Positions 40,132 through 50,486 of a DNA stretch of 64,000 nucleotides are shown here, in pieces. The notes below the pieces were generated by a model, which worked only from the letters and a program-made list of their open reading frames with translations, was not told where the DNA came from and did no database searches. The DNA comes from Photorhabdus bodei (GTDB lineage: Bacteria > Pseudomonadota > Gammaproteobacteria > Enterobacterales > Enterobacteriaceae). Positions within the stretch are counted from its first letter, which is position 1, and each line of letters opens with the position of its first letter. The DNA is taken from positions 186,001 to 250,000 of the forward strand of contig NZ_NSCM01000001.1 in NCBI RefSeq assembly GCF_003287735.1, read 5' to 3'. The translations under genes and the position numbers were made by a program.

Positions 40132-41769
40132 CTAATTTTTTATCCTATACAGTCGCTTAATATCCATATAATCCAATGGGTCTTTCCCTGAAAAACCTCC
40201 CACTGATGGGCTAACAAGCCGTACACTCACCCGGTAATAAACGGGAATCAGCACCGAGTCTTTATCCAGTTGAAACTCGGCTTGTTGATATAATTTCTTA
40301 CGCTCAATAGCATCCTTAGCGAGTAGCGCCTGTTCCAGATAGCTATCAAAATTTTTATTCTGATAGAAAGTGGTGTTATTACTACTGTCTGACAACAACA
40401 TGTTTAAAAATGCGGTAGGTTCATTGTAATCGGCACACCAGGTTGCTCTGGTCACCTCATAATTCCCTTGATGGCGGCTTTCAAGAGAGGTTTTCCATTC
40501 CTGATTCTGCAAAATCACATCCGCTCCCAGATTCTTTTTCCACATGGAAGCGGCAGCAATAGCCTGTTGTTTATTTTGCTCAGAGGTGTTGTACAACAAG
40601 GTGAATTTCAATGGATTCGCCTGATTGAAACCGGCTTGGGCTAACAATTCTTTGGCGCGTTTATTGCGCTGCTCCTGTGTCCAATTAGCCCATTCTGGCT
40701 TAACAAAATCGCCACCACCGATAAATGTTGGCGTGAAACCATAAGCCGGGATTTGCCCCTGCCCCATAATTTTTCCAGCGATAATATCCCGGTCGAGACT
40801 TAATTTGACAGCTTCGCGGACTCTAACATCAGTAAATGGCGGTTTTTTGTTGTTAATTTCGTAATAAAACGTACAAAGATATGGACTGACACGAACCTGT
40901 TCAGGGAGCTCCTTTTTCATTTTCTGATACAGAGTCGGCGGAATGGCGCTGTTGGTGATATTTACCTCTCCACTACGATAGCGGTTAATATCACTGGTTT
41001 CGGATTGAAGGGGTAAAAGCGTCGCTTGATCAATAACTGTTTTTGCATTGTTCCAATATCGCGGGTTGCGTTCGATCACTATCCGCTCATTGACCACCCA
41101 CTCTTTTAACAGATACGCCCCATTACCCACATAGTTTTCTGGTAGCGTCCATTTATTACCTAACTTTTCGACCACATCCTTTTTGACGGGTTTCATTGCC
41201 GTATGACTGAGCATACTGACGAAATAAGGCACGGGGTGCGTCAGAGTCACCTGCAAACGATGATCATCCAGCGCTTTTACCCCCAACTGATCAGGCGATT
41301 TTTTACCCTTTAGAACATCACTAATATTTTCAACGTAAGCATATTGAAGATAGCTGGCATAAGGTGAACCCACTTTTGGGTCAGCTAACCGTTGCCAGCT
41401 ATAGACAAAATCGTGAGCAGTGACAGGCGTTCCATCACTCCATTTAGCATTATCACGCAAATAAAAAGTCCATACCTTGTAATCCTGATTTTCCCAATGG
41501 GTCGCAACACCTGGCACAACTTCTCCCTCAGAACCCGTCCTCACTAACCCTTCCAGGAGATTAAGAATAATGTTGCTTTCTGGTACACCTTCGACTTTAT
41601 GTGGATCAAGCGAGGCAACTTCTGCGCCATTATTAATAATAATTTGTTGTTTATCCGCAAGTTTCACACCATCTGGAAGTTCAACGGCAGACACGGCGGT
41701 AACAGGAAACGCTGATAATAAAAATATACAGGAAATAAACTTATGTAATTTTAATTGTTTGATCTTCAT
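40132..41769 (-). CDS. oppA: Periplasmic oligopeptide-binding protein, OppA paralog (promoter-proximal copy)
   Basis: 545 residues with a signal peptide (ISCIFLLSAFPVTAVSAVELP). It shares every OppA block with the next gene, for example NNGAEVASLDPHKVEGVPESN, WSDGTPVTAHDFVYSWQRL and YEVTRATWCADYNEPTAFLN. It is first in the operon, so it could be the major product or a copy tuned to other peptides (compare MppA in E. coli). Which specificity it has cannot be read off. Confidence 0.92.
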   Translation of the reverse strand: MKIKQLKLHKFISCIFLLSAFPVTAVSAVELPDGVKLADKQQIIINNGAEVASLDPHKVEGVPESNIILNLLEGLVRTGSEGEVVPGVATHWENQDYKVWTFYLRDNAKWSDGTPVTAHDFVYSWQRLADPKVGSPYASYLQYAYVENISDVLKGKKSPDQLGVKALDDHRLQVTLTHPVPYFVSMLSHTAMKPVKKDVVEKLGNKWTLPENYVGNGAYLLKEWVVNERIVIERNPRYWNNAKTVIDQATLLPLQSETSDINRYRSGEVNITNSAIPPTLYQKMKKELPEQVRVSPYLCTFYYEINNKKPPFTDVRVREAVKLSLDRDIIAGKIMGQGQIPAYGFTPTFIGGGDFVKPEWANWTQEQRNKRAKELLAQAGFNQANPLKFTLLYNTSEQNKQQAIAAASMWKKNLGADVILQNQEWKTSLESRHQGNYEVTRATWCADYNEPTAFLNMLLSDSSNNTTFYQNKNFDSYLEQALLAKDAIERKKLYQQAEFQLDKDSVLIPVYYRVSVRLVSPSVGGFSGKDPLDYMDIKRLYRIKN

Positions 41770-42323
41770 TTTTTACCTCCAGTTTGATGGATCTGTTCAT
41801 TCCACATATCCCATCAAGGCCGGTATCTTCACATTATTTAGCCCAAAGTAACGGATTAAATATTAAAGGCAACTTATCATATCTATTGTTAAAATATCGC
41901 TCTCATATTGTAAAAATCATCCTTACAAGCAACTTAGTACGACTTATTACATTAATTGATAAAACATCCCAAAATTCATTATAACAAATTGATATGTATA
42001 GCATTATTAACTTAAAACTTAACTAAAATAGTAAACAAAGCTAGACCAAAGATGAAAATAAACATAATTTTAACAAATTGCAATCAATGCAAATTAAAAA
42101 CCTACATTCATCACAAAACAGTGGTGGAAGCAACCAGTTACACATCGAACTAACAGGAAAGAATAATTTAGAAAAATATTGGGTTATTTGTATAAAATTC
42201 AGGAAGTACCGATAAAAGAAGGGAGAAAAGCCTATGAAATAGGCTTTATAATAAAAATGATAAGAATATTATAATTTGTAATTTCACTAGAATGAAAGCT
42301 AACACCTTTTATCATAAATCATA
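41770..42323. other. Upstream region of the opp operon and ychE terminator
   Basis: 554 bp, AT-rich, no gene seen. It should hold the opp promoter and a long leader; in E. coli the oppA leader is a target of the small RNA GcvB, and a comparable site would lie near 41770-41850. At 42227-42247 AAAGCCTA and TAGGCTTT form a hairpin followed on the minus strand by TTCTCCC, a likely ychE terminator. Confidence 0.55.
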
Positions 42324-42968
42324 TCAAAGCAACCCTGGGAATAGCGCTCTGATCCCTGTCACAATCAGTTCAATTCCCAAAGACATCAATAGCAGTCCCA
42401 TAATTCGGGTGATAACGTTAATGCCTGTTTGCCCAAGATATTTGACGACTAAAGGTGCGGATCGAAATAATAACCAGCAGCAAAGCGCAAACAACGCGCT
42501 GGTAATCATCAAACCAATAAAATTCTGCCATCCCTGATAACGAGAACTCCAGACAATACAAGAACTGATTGCACCGGGACCTGCCATTAACGGCAATGCC
42601 AGCGGCACAACACCAACACTTTCTCTAACGGCTGTTTCTGATTTTTCCTGCTTATTCTGTTTGTCCTCTCCAAGTTTACCGTTAATCATCGACATCGCGA
42701 TGGTCACAACCAAAATCCCACCGGCAATACGAAAAGAGTCAATGGAAATGCCAAACATACGCAGTATCGAGTCACCTAACAGCAAAGCTGTCCATAAAAT
42801 GATGGCAACAGAAATATTGGCGATAAAGTTAGTTCTATTACGAGCCGATTGGGCTTGGTAGTGAGTCATACTGATAAAAACCGGCAAAATACCAACAGGA
42901 TTGACCAGTGCAAACAGCCCAACAAAAAACTTAATGTAACCAGGCAGATCCAGCAGTAAGTCACCCAC
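42324..42968 (-). CDS. ychE: YchE, MarC-family inner membrane protein
   Basis: 214 residues with six membrane helices. The conserved MarC start is KFFVGLFALVNPVGILPVF, with PLALPLMAGPGAIS in the middle. The transport substrate is unknown. Position between opp and adhE is as in E. coli. Confidence 0.92.
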   Translation of the reverse strand: MGDLLLDLPGYIKFFVGLFALVNPVGILPVFISMTHYQAQSARNRTNFIANISVAIILWTALLLGDSILRMFGISIDSFRIAGGILVVTIAMSMINGKLGEDKQNKQEKSETAVRESVGVVPLALPLMAGPGAISSCIVWSSRYQGWQNFIGLMITSALFALCCWLLFRSAPLVVKYLGQTGINVITRIMGLLLMSLGIELIVTGIRALFPGLL

Positions 42969-43245
42969 AAAGAACCTCTATTGAGTTACGCTGTGTTGTT
43001 AAAAACCTTCTCATGATTGCTCTCCCAAAAATCATAGAAAACTTAATTTTTTCTTCACTTTATACTGAGGAAGTTCCCTTTTCCATCGACCACAACGCAT
43101 TTTTTAATTTAAAATATCTTATATAACAAGTTGTTAACCCGATATTTTTATTAGATTAAAAATTCAACCTCTTAACGCTATTTACAACCCAATCAATAAT
43201 AATTATCACTGACTCAAGCTGAAAGGAATCAGCTTGGGGATTTAT

Positions 43246-43259
43246 GTGATTAAGATCAA
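43246..43259. promoter_or_regulatory. FNR/CRP-like site upstream of adhE
   Basis: GTGATTAAGATCAA matches TTGATnnnnATCAA in nine of ten fixed bases. It is about 120 bp before adhE. A perfect 8-bp stem (CAAGCTGA/TCAGCTTG, 43215-43236) lies just upstream. No gene is seen in 42969-43379. Confidence 0.5.
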
Positions 43260-43379
43260 TATATATTTAATACCAAATGGTAACCTGTAGTTACCAAAAA
43301 ATCACCAGGTTAAATAGTCTAAAAAATACTTATTCATTGATATTAAAAGATTTTTAATATTTTTCAGGAGTACTTCTTT

Positions 43380-46013
43380 ATGACTGTAACTCATGTTACT
43401 GAACTGAACGAACTCGTTGCCAGGGTAAAAAAAGCACAACGTGAATTTGCTAACTTTTCTCAGGAGCAAGTTGACAAAATCTTCCGCGCAGCGGCCCTTG
43501 CAGCGGCAGATGCACGTATCCCTTTAGCAAAATTAGCCGTAGCAGAATCCGGTATGGGCATTGTCGAAGACAAAGTAATCAAAAACCACTTTGCTTCCGA
43601 ATATATCTATAACGCTTATAAAGATGATAAAACCTGCGGCATTTTGTCTGAGGATAAAACATTCGGCACCATCACTATCGCCGAGCCTATTGGCTTAATC
43701 TGCGGTATCGTGCCAACCACCAACCCAACATCTACCGCTATTTTTAAGGCCCTCATCAGCCTAAAAACCCGTAACGGTATTATTCTCTCACCTCACCCAC
43801 GCGCCAAAAAAGCAACAACTAAAGCAGCAGAATTGGTTCTATCCGCTGCGGTTGCCGCTGGTGCGCCAAAAGATATTATTGGCTGGATTGATGAACCCTC
43901 CGTTGAACTTTCCACTGCATTGATGCACCACCAAGACATCAATCTAATCCTGGCGACCGGTGGCCCAGGTATGGTAAAAGCGGCGTACAGCTCTGGTAAG
44001 CCCGCAATCGGCGTCGGTGCCGGTAACACCCCGGTTGTCATTGATGAATCAGCTGATATTAAACGTGCTGTTGCATCTATTCTGATGTCTAAAACCTTTG
44101 ACAACGGCGTCATCTGCGCTTCAGAGCAATCCGTTATCGTGGTGGATGCAGTGTATGATCAAGTACGTAAACGTTTCTTTACTCATGGCGGTTATCTGTT
44201 ACAAGGCAAGGAACTGAAAGCTGTTCAAGATATCATTCTGAAAAACGGGAGTCTAAATGCGGAAATTGTTGGTCAATCTGCAACAAAAATTGCCGAAATG
44301 GCAGGCATTAATGTTCCTGAAAGGACCAAGATCTTGATTGGAGAAGTGAGTTTGACTGATAAAGTAGAACCCTTTGCTCACGAAAAATTGTCTCCACTGC
44401 TCGCTATGTATCGTGGTAATAGCTTTGAAGATGCCGTAGAAAAGGCAGAAAAATTGGTTGAAATGGGCGGAATTGGTCACACTTCCTGCTTGTATACCGA
44501 TCAGGACAATCAGGCGGCACGAATCAAGTATTTCGGCGATAAAATGAAAACAGCTCGTATTCTCGTGAATACTCCTGCTTCTCAGGGCGGTATCGGTGAT
44601 CTCTACAACTTCAAGCTTGCTCCCTCTCTGACACTAGGTTGCGGCTCTTGGGGAGGAAATTCCATCTCTGAAAATGTCGGGCCCAAACATCTCATCAATA
44701 CCAAAACCGTGGCGAAAAGAGCAGAAAATATGCTGTGGCATAAACTTCCGAAATCAATTTACTTCCGTCGCGGCTCCTTGCCTGTGGCATTAGAAGAAGT
44801 TGCAACCGACGGTGCAAAACGCGCTTTTATCGTAACAGACCGTTTCTTATTTAATCATGGTTATGCTGATCAAGTCACTGATGTGCTGAAATCCCATGGG
44901 ATAGAAACAGAAGTTTTCTTTGAAGTTGAAGCAGACCCTACCCTAAGCACTGTTCGTAAGGGTGCGGAACAAATGCACTCATTCAAACCGGACATCATTA
45001 TTGCCCTGGGGGGAGGGTCCCCAATGGATGCGGCCAAAATTATGTGGGTGATGTATGAACACCCTGAAACTCATTTCGAAGAGCTAGCTCTACGGTTTAT
45101 GGATATCCGTAAACGCATCTATAGATTCCCCAAAATGGGGATTAAAGCGAAAATGGTCGCCATTACCACAACTTCCGGCACCGGTTCTGAAGTGACACCA
45201 TTTGCCGTTGTCACTGATGATGCAACCGGTCAGAAATATCCACTGGCTGATTATGAATTGACGCCTAATATAGCTATCGTTGATGCCAATCTAGTCATGG
45301 ATATGCCGAAATCACTCTGTGCTTTTGGTGGGTTAGATGCCATCACTCACGCTTTGGAAGCTTATGTATCAGTCTTAGCAAACGAATACTCTGACGGACA
45401 AGCACTGCAAGCGCTAAAACTACTGAAAGAGTTCCTCCCAACCAGCTATCATGAAGGGGCCACTAACCCAGTTGCTCGTGAACGGGTTCATAATGCAGCA
45501 ACTATTGCAGGGATTGCATTTGCTAATGCTTTCTTGGGGGTATGCCACTCTATGGCGCATAAACTGGGTTCTGAGTTCCATATCCCGCATGGCCTGGCTA
45601 ACGCATTGCTGATTTGTAATGTTATTCGTTATAACGCTAATGATAACCCAACCAAACAGACTGCATTCAGTCAATATGATCGCCCACAGGCCCGCCGTCG
45701 TTACGCTGAAATTGCCGATCATCTCGGTTTATCTGCTACTGGTGACCATACTGTCACAAAAATTGAAAAACTGTTAGCCTGGCTGAAAGAGCTCAAGTCT
45801 GAGCTAGGTATCCCGACATCTATCCGTGAAGCAGGCATTCAAGAAGCTGACTTCTTGGCAAAAATTGATAAGTTATCCGAAGATGCCTTCGACGACCAAT
45901 GTACCGGTGCTAATCCGCGCTACCCGCTGATTTCCGAGCTGAAACAATTGCTGTTGGATTCATACTATGGACGAGAATTTACAGAAACCGTTGCAACAGA
46001 AAAAAGCCAATAA
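43380..46013 (+). CDS. adhE: Bifunctional acetaldehyde-CoA/alcohol dehydrogenase
   Basis: 877 residues. N-terminal aldehyde dehydrogenase half (1-440) has the catalytic Cys in NGVICASEQS and a TGGPGMV/GVGAGNTP nucleotide site. C-terminal iron-dependent alcohol dehydrogenase half (450-870) has GGGSPMDAAK and the metal-site block HSMAHKLGSEFHIPHG. It turns acetyl-CoA into ethanol in fermentation, regenerating NAD, and polymerises into spirosomes. CAGGAG lies nine bases before the ATG. Confidence 0.97.
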   Translation: MTVTHVTELNELVARVKKAQREFANFSQEQVDKIFRAAALAAADARIPLAKLAVAESGMGIVEDKVIKNHFASEYIYNAYKDDKTCGILSEDKTFGTITIAEPIGLICGIVPTTNPTSTAIFKALISLKTRNGIILSPHPRAKKATTKAAELVLSAAVAAGAPKDIIGWIDEPSVELSTALMHHQDINLILATGGPGMVKAAYSSGKPAIGVGAGNTPVVIDESADIKRAVASILMSKTFDNGVICASEQSVIVVDAVYDQVRKRFFTHGGYLLQGKELKAVQDIILKNGSLNAEIVGQSATKIAEMAGINVPERTKILIGEVSLTDKVEPFAHEKLSPLLAMYRGNSFEDAVEKAEKLVEMGGIGHTSCLYTDQDNQAARIKYFGDKMKTARILVNTPASQGGIGDLYNFKLAPSLTLGCGSWGGNSISENVGPKHLINTKTVAKRAENMLWHKLPKSIYFRRGSLPVALEEVATDGAKRAFIVTDRFLFNHGYADQVTDVLKSHGIETEVFFEVEADPTLSTVRKGAEQMHSFKPDIIIALGGGSPMDAAKIMWVMYEHPETHFEELALRFMDIRKRIYRFPKMGIKAKMVAITTTSGTGSEVTPFAVVTDDATGQKYPLADYELTPNIAIVDANLVMDMPKSLCAFGGLDAITHALEAYVSVLANEYSDGQALQALKLLKEFLPTSYHEGATNPVARERVHNAATIAGIAFANAFLGVCHSMAHKLGSEFHIPHGLANALLICNVIRYNANDNPTKQTAFSQYDRPQARRRYAEIADHLGLSATGDHTVTKIEKLLAWLKELKSELGIPTSIREAGIQEADFLAKIDKLSEDAFDDQCTGANPRYPLISELKQLLLDSYYGREFTETVATEKSQ

Positions 46014-46044
46014 GAACAAATTCATTAACTGATTAAATACCACT

Positions 46045-46071
46045 TAAGGGTGCTGATATCAGCACCCTTTA
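46045..46071. terminator. Terminator between adhE and tdk
   Basis: AAGGGTGCTGA and TCAGCACCCTT form a near-perfect palindrome. T-runs are short. It lies 32 bp after adhE and 73 bp before the tdk stop and could serve both. Confidence 0.8.
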
Positions 46072-46143
46072 ACTTACCGCTGCTCTATTCTTAATACAAA
46101 CTCTCAAACAGAGCATCCGACCGCTTCACAGAAAGTCTATCCA

Positions 46144-46749
46144 TTACATGCTGTCTTTTCTGTTTTTCCTCGCCTCACTAATAGCATCCATATAGTGCTT
46201 ACGGCAAACAGACACATATTTTTCATTGCCACCGATATCAACTTGTTCACCATCATAAATGACCGCACCTTCGCTATCAAAACGTAATACACGGTTCGCT
46301 TTGCGTCCACAATAGCAAATAGTTTTTAATTCAACTAACTTATCAGCCCACGCCAGAAGATACTGGCTACCACTGAAAAGCTCGCCTCTGAAATCAGTTC
46401 TCAGCCCATAACAAAGAACCGGAATATCATCGTAGTCGGTCACCTTACATATCTGTTCAATCTGTGCTTTCGTGAGAAAATGGCACTCATCAATAAGCAC
46501 ACAATGCACTTTTGCCTGCTTATTTTCATTTCTGATCAACTCACCAATATCTGTCTGTTGACTAAATAGAAGCGCATCAGAAGATAATCCAATCCGAGAA
46601 TTGACTTTTCCATTTTCAAACCGGGTGTCAATTTCCGCGGTAAAAACCAGCGTTTTCATCCCTCTTTCATTATAGTTATAAGAGGATTGCAACAAGGATG
46701 TCGATTTTCCAGCATTCATTGCGGAGTAATAAAAATAAAGTTGAGCCAT
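46144..46749 (-). CDS. tdk: Thymidine kinase
   Basis: 201 residues from ATG 46749; an in-frame TTG lies one codon upstream. P-loop [17 protein letters not shown] as Walker B and catalytic Glu, and a zinc ribbon with [10 protein letters not shown] and VCRKHY. It phosphorylates thymidine to dTMP in salvage. Neighbouring hns is as in E. coli. Confidence 0.95.
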   Translation of the reverse strand: MAQLYFYYSAMNAGKSTSLLQSSYNYNERGMKTLVFTAEIDTRFENGKVNSRIGLSSDALLFSQQTDIGELIRNENKQAKVHCVLIDECHFLTKAQIEQICKVTDYDDIPVLCYGLRTDFRGELFSGSQYLLAWADKLVELKTICYCGRKANRVLRFDSEGAVIYDGEQVDIGGNEKYVSVCRKHYMDAISEARKNRKDSM

Positions 46750-47174
46750 CAACCCTGCCCCTTAACAAAATTTATAAAGCCATATAGTCAGATGAGTTTA
46801 CCATAAACTTGAGTTGTGATTATCCATCTCAGTAAGCTGTACTGGTTGATATACCGAAATATTTAGCTTAGTGATGTCTTAATGATTCATGACCACCATC
46901 ACACCAGCCGAGTAATAAAGCGCATTTGAATGACAAATGTTCATGTTTAAATTAAAAAATGAAAGCCAGTCTGATTTGTTGCATATCGTATGCAAATTAA
47001 TAATGTGCGTGATTTACTTCCAGAAAACGGTAACAGTAAATCAACGATAACTCATGGATTAGTCATAAGTTTTTTTTAACTTAGTATTATCCTGCTTTAG
47101 CAGGTATGATAAGAAACAGTTAAAATTACTTACCGATTTAGTATATACCTGGTTTATAAATTAGAGAGATTATC
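46750..47174. other. Divergent intergenic region upstream of tdk and hns
   Basis: 425 bp, AT-rich. A small perfect hairpin CCTGCTTTAGCAGG at 47091-47104 follows a T-rich stretch. The tdk promoter and perhaps an H-NS-autoregulated hns promoter lie here. No gene is seen apart from the small ORF that starts at 47175. Confidence 0.5.
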
Positions 47175-47255
47175 ATGTCCCTCTTTGTTAAAGGTACCCT
47201 GAACATGTTATTGGGGAATGACAATCGAAATAGCTGTATAAAAAGCGCTATATAA
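47175..47255 (+). CDS. Candidate 26-residue small protein upstream of hns
   Basis: ATG at 47175 is preceded by AGAGAG at eight bases and starts MSLFVKGTLNMLLGNDNRN, ending SCIKSAI with TAA at 47253-47255. The N-terminal half is hydrophobic. I do not recognise a family. It could be a real small ORF in the hns leader or chance; the good ribosome-site spacing is the only positive sign. Confidence 0.35.
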   Translation: MSLFVKGTLNMLLGNDNRNSCIKSAI

Positions 47256-47392
47256 CTTTTGTAAAGAAATTACGTTTAAAAAAAAGAGCCATTTTATCGG
47301 AATATGAGAAATTGACTATTGCAGAAAATAAAATAGCATTCTATTATTATATCCACATCCGCCATCATCATTAATAATTTGAGACCAGGACA

Positions 47393-47797
47393 ATGAGCGA
47401 TTTAAAAACCCTAAATAACATCCGTACTTTACGAGCCCAAGCAAGAGAATGCCAACTTGAGTTCTTAGATGAAATACTTGAAAAACTGACCGTCGTTGTT
47501 GAAGAACGTCGTGAAGAAGAAAGTCAGGTACAAGCTGAATTAGAGGAACGTACACGTAAATTGGAAGAAGTTCGTAAAATGATTCTTGACCAAGGAATTG
47601 ATCCAAGCGAATTGCTTCAGACAATGAGCTCCGGCAAATCTGCTGGTAAAGCAAAACGTCCTGCACGTCCAGCTAAATACCAATATGTTGATACAAATGG
47701 TGAAACTAAAACTTGGACTGGTCAAGGACGTACACCTGCTGTTATCAAAAAAGCAATTGAAGAAGAAGGAAGAACGCTGGAAAGTTTCTTACTCTAA
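47393..47797 (+). CDS. hns: Nucleoid-associated protein H-NS
   Basis: 134 residues. The N-terminal oligomerisation coiled coil (residues 1-65, [16 protein letters not shown]) is followed by a flexible linker and the C-terminal DNA-binding domain with [20 protein letters not shown], which contains the TGQGRTP minor-groove loop. H-NS silences AT-rich foreign DNA, which may include the Tc island in this window. GACCAGGAC upstream supplies the ribosome site. Confidence 0.97.
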   Translation: MSDLKTLNNIRTLRAQARECQLEFLDEILEKLTVVVEERREEESQVQAELEERTRKLEEVRKMILDQGIDPSELLQTMSSGKSAGKAKRPARPAKYQYVDTNGETKTWTGQGRTPAVIKKAIEEEGRTLESFLL

Positions 47798-47825
47798 TCC
47801 ATTGTTTTTCAAGTTAATTTAATTA

Positions 47826-47858
47826 AAAACACCCTTTTAAAATAGAAGGGTGTTTTTA
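47826..47858 (+). terminator. Terminator of hns
   Basis: AAAACACCCTT pairs with AAGGGTGTTTT with a T-run after it, 30 bp past the hns stop. Confidence 0.9.
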
Positions 47859-48070
47859 TTATAAAACAACTTAGCTGACAAAAGAATTAACGTCTATCGT
47901 ATAAGCGAGATAAGTATCCTTGAGAAGAATTTAGTCGAGTTGCCCGTTTTTTGTATCATTTCTTTATGGTAAAGCAAGGCTAGTTACTCACCTAGCCAAT
48001 GCCTAGATAAATTAATAATCAAACAGACACAACTATTTACTTCTCTCTGGTCACTGTCGTTGATTCAATA

Positions 48071-48095
48071 GATAAGGAGCCAACGGCTCCTTATC
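48071..48095. terminator. Terminator of the epimerase-ugd-galU group
   Basis: GATAAGGAGCC pairs perfectly with GGCTCCTTATC around AAC and directly abuts the epimerase stop codon. A T-rich stretch follows on the plus strand, less clearly on the minus. Confidence 0.75.
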
Positions 48096-49109
48096 TTATT
48101 TAGACTTATGATAGAAACTCAAATACCACTCTACAAACTGCTTCACACCCTGCTTCACAGATGTATTTGGGGCAAACCCTATTTTTTGGAAAATGTCACT
48201 TGAATCAGCACAGGTCGACAGAACATCACCATCTTGCATGGGCATAAAATTTTTCTTAGCCAGAATGCCTAATGATTCTTCTATTGCTTCAATAAAATCA
48301 CCTAGTCTAGTTGGTTGACCATTACCAATATTATAAATACAGTAAGGGGCAGAGCTGGCAGATATTTGCCCATCCTCAACCATCCAGCTCTCATTTGGTG
48401 TGGGAATGATGTCTTGCAATCTGATTATTGATTCAACGATATCATCTATATACGTAAAATCTCTAACCATATTACCGTGGTTATAAACATCAATAGGCTG
48501 CCCTGATAACATGGCCTTGGTGAACTTAAATAAAGCCATATCAGGACGTCCCCACGGACCATATACTGTAAAGAAGCGCAAGCCTGTCGTTGGCAACTGA
48601 TAAAGATGAGAGTAACTGTGAGACATTAATTCATCTGATTTTTTCGTTGCCGCATATAGTGAAACTGGATGATCAACCGAATCATTTGTAGAAAACGGTT
48701 GCTTTCTATTTAATCCATAAACAGAACTAGAAGAAGAATATAATAAATGCTCAACATTATTATAACGGCAACCTTCCAGGATATTGATATGCCCTATTAT
48801 ATTCGAATCAATGTAAGCCATTGGGTTTTGCAACGAATAACGAACACCCGCCTGAGCTCCCAGATGGATAACCCGCTGAAATTGGTGTCGCGAAAAAAGA
48901 TCGGGAATGGCTATTCTGTCAGCTAAATCTAGCTTTTCAAATTTAAAACCTGACTTATCAAATAATAGATCTAACCGTGCTTGTTTGAGATTCACATCAT
49001 AATAGTCATTAAGGTTGTCGATACCCACAACCTCATGCCCCATTTGCAATAATCTCTGGCTCACATGAAAGCCAATAAAACCAGCAGCGCCTGTGACTAA
49101 GAATTTCAT
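48096..49109 (-). CDS. UDP-glucuronate 4-epimerase (NAD-dependent epimerase family)
   Basis: 337 residues, extended short-chain dehydrogenase. NAD motif GAAGFIG at 7-13, catalytic SSSSVYG and YAATKKSDE (Tyr-x3-Lys). YDVNLKQARL and RDFTYIDDIVESI match UDP-glucuronate epimerases that make UDP-galacturonate. It is 8 bp downstream of ugd, whose product is UDP-glucuronate, so the two steps are consecutive. Likely used for galacturonate in the lipopolysaccharide or capsule. Confidence 0.87.
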   Translation of the reverse strand: MKFLVTGAAGFIGFHVSQRLLQMGHEVVGIDNLNDYYDVNLKQARLDLLFDKSGFKFEKLDLADRIAIPDLFSRHQFQRVIHLGAQAGVRYSLQNPMAYIDSNIIGHINILEGCRYNNVEHLLYSSSSSVYGLNRKQPFSTNDSVDHPVSLYAATKKSDELMSHSYSHLYQLPTTGLRFFTVYGPWGRPDMALFKFTKAMLSGQPIDVYNHGNMVRDFTYIDDIVESIIRLQDIIPTPNESWMVEDGQISASSAPYCIYNIGNGQPTRLGDFIEAIEESLGILAKKNFMPMQDGDVLSTCADSSDIFQKIGFAPNTSVKQGVKQFVEWYLSFYHKSK

Positions 49110-49117
49110 TGTATTAC

Positions 49118-50461
49118 TCAGATAACCGGATTAATGGATGCACCACGACCAATCCCATAATAAATAAAACCTCGGGATTGCAGGCGTTCAGGATCATAGA
49201 GATTCCGGCCATCAAAGATAACCGGCGTTTTGAGAGACTCTTTGATGACATCAAAATCTGGCGCACGAAAACTTTGCCATTCAGTACAAATGATCAAGGC
49301 ATCGGCTCCCTTAAGCGCTGCTTCTTTAGTCCCCATCAATAATAAATCATCACGCTGACCATAAATACGCTGAGCTTCCTGCATCGCCTCAGGATCGTAA
49401 GCCTGTATTTTGGCTCCGGCCTGCCATAATGCTTCCATCAAAACACGGCTTGATGCTTCACGCATATCATCGGTATTCGGTTTGAACGATAATCCCCAGA
49501 CCGCAAACGTCTTACCGGATAAATCCTCCCCGAAATGGCGTTTGACAAAATAAGGTAATTTACTCTTTTGCAGCTCATTCACTTGTTCTACAGCAAGAAG
49601 AATCTTGGGTTGATAGCCAATTTGCTCTGCGGTACGAATTAACGCCTGCACATCTTTCGGAAAACATGAGCCACCATAACCACAGCCCGGATAGATAAAA
49701 TGATAGCCAATACGGGAATCAGAACCCATTCCTTGACGAACATGCTCAATATCAGCGCCAAGCATCTCAGCTAAATTAGATATCTCATTCATAAAACTGA
49801 TTTTCGTTGCCAACATACAGTTAGCAGCATATTTAGTCAGTTCCGCACTGCGGATATCCATCACAATCATACGATCATGATTACGGTTAAATGGCTCATA
49901 CAACTCACGTATCAGGTCAACGACTCTGTCGTTGTCACACCCAATAATAATCCGCTCAGGGCGCATACAATCCGCAACAGCGGCCCCCTCTTTGAGAAAC
50001 TCCGGGTTAGAAACCACATCAAATGGGATATCAATATTGCGTTTACGCAGAGTCTCATTGACAACCGCATTAACTTTATCCGCGGTACCAACAGGAACCG
50101 TGGATTTATCAATAATAACTTTATAGCTATCCATGTACTCCGCAATAGTACGGGCAACGGCGGAGACATACTTCAAATCCGCTGAACCATCTTCATCGGG
50201 AGGCGTACCTACCGCAATAAACTGTAACTTACCGTGAGCAACACCGGCTTTTGCATCAGTGCTGAAATTCAGACGGCCTTCTTCATAATTCTTCTTAACC
50301 AGTGGCGCTAAACCAGGCTCAAAAATGGGGACTTGACCATTTTTCAGGTTCTCAACTTTATTTTCATCTACATCAATGCAAAGGACATCATGCCCTACTT
50401 CAGCTAAAACCGTAGCCTGAACCAGGCCAACATAGCCAATACCAAATACTGTAACTTTCAT
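49118..50461 (-). CDS. ugd: UDP-glucose 6-dehydrogenase
   Basis: 447 residues from ATG 50461 ([20 protein letters not shown]), with AGG six bases upstream; an earlier in-frame codon is not supported. NAD motif GIGYVG, catalytic Cys in [10 protein letters not shown], and NPEFLKEG. It oxidises UDP-glucose to UDP-glucuronate. It lies between galU, which makes its substrate, and the epimerase that uses its product. Confidence 0.96.
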   Translation of the reverse strand: MKVTVFGIGYVGLVQATVLAEVGHDVLCIDVDENKVENLKNGQVPIFEPGLAPLVKKNYEEGRLNFSTDAKAGVAHGKLQFIAVGTPPDEDGSADLKYVSAVARTIAEYMDSYKVIIDKSTVPVGTADKVNAVVNETLRKRNIDIPFDVVSNPEFLKEGAAVADCMRPERIIIGCDNDRVVDLIRELYEPFNRNHDRMIVMDIRSAELTKYAANCMLATKISFMNEISNLAEMLGADIEHVRQGMGSDSRIGYHFIYPGCGYGGSCFPKDVQALIRTAEQIGYQPKILLAVEQVNELQKSKLPYFVKRHFGEDLSGKTFAVWGLSFKPNTDDMREASSRVLMEALWQAGAKIQAYDPEAMQEAQRIYGQRDDLLLMGTKEAALKGADALIICTEWQSFRAPDFDVIKESLKTPVIFDGRNLYDPERLQSRGFIYYGIGRGASINPVI

Positions 50462-50486
50462 ATGATACCTAAAAATTTCCACAAGA

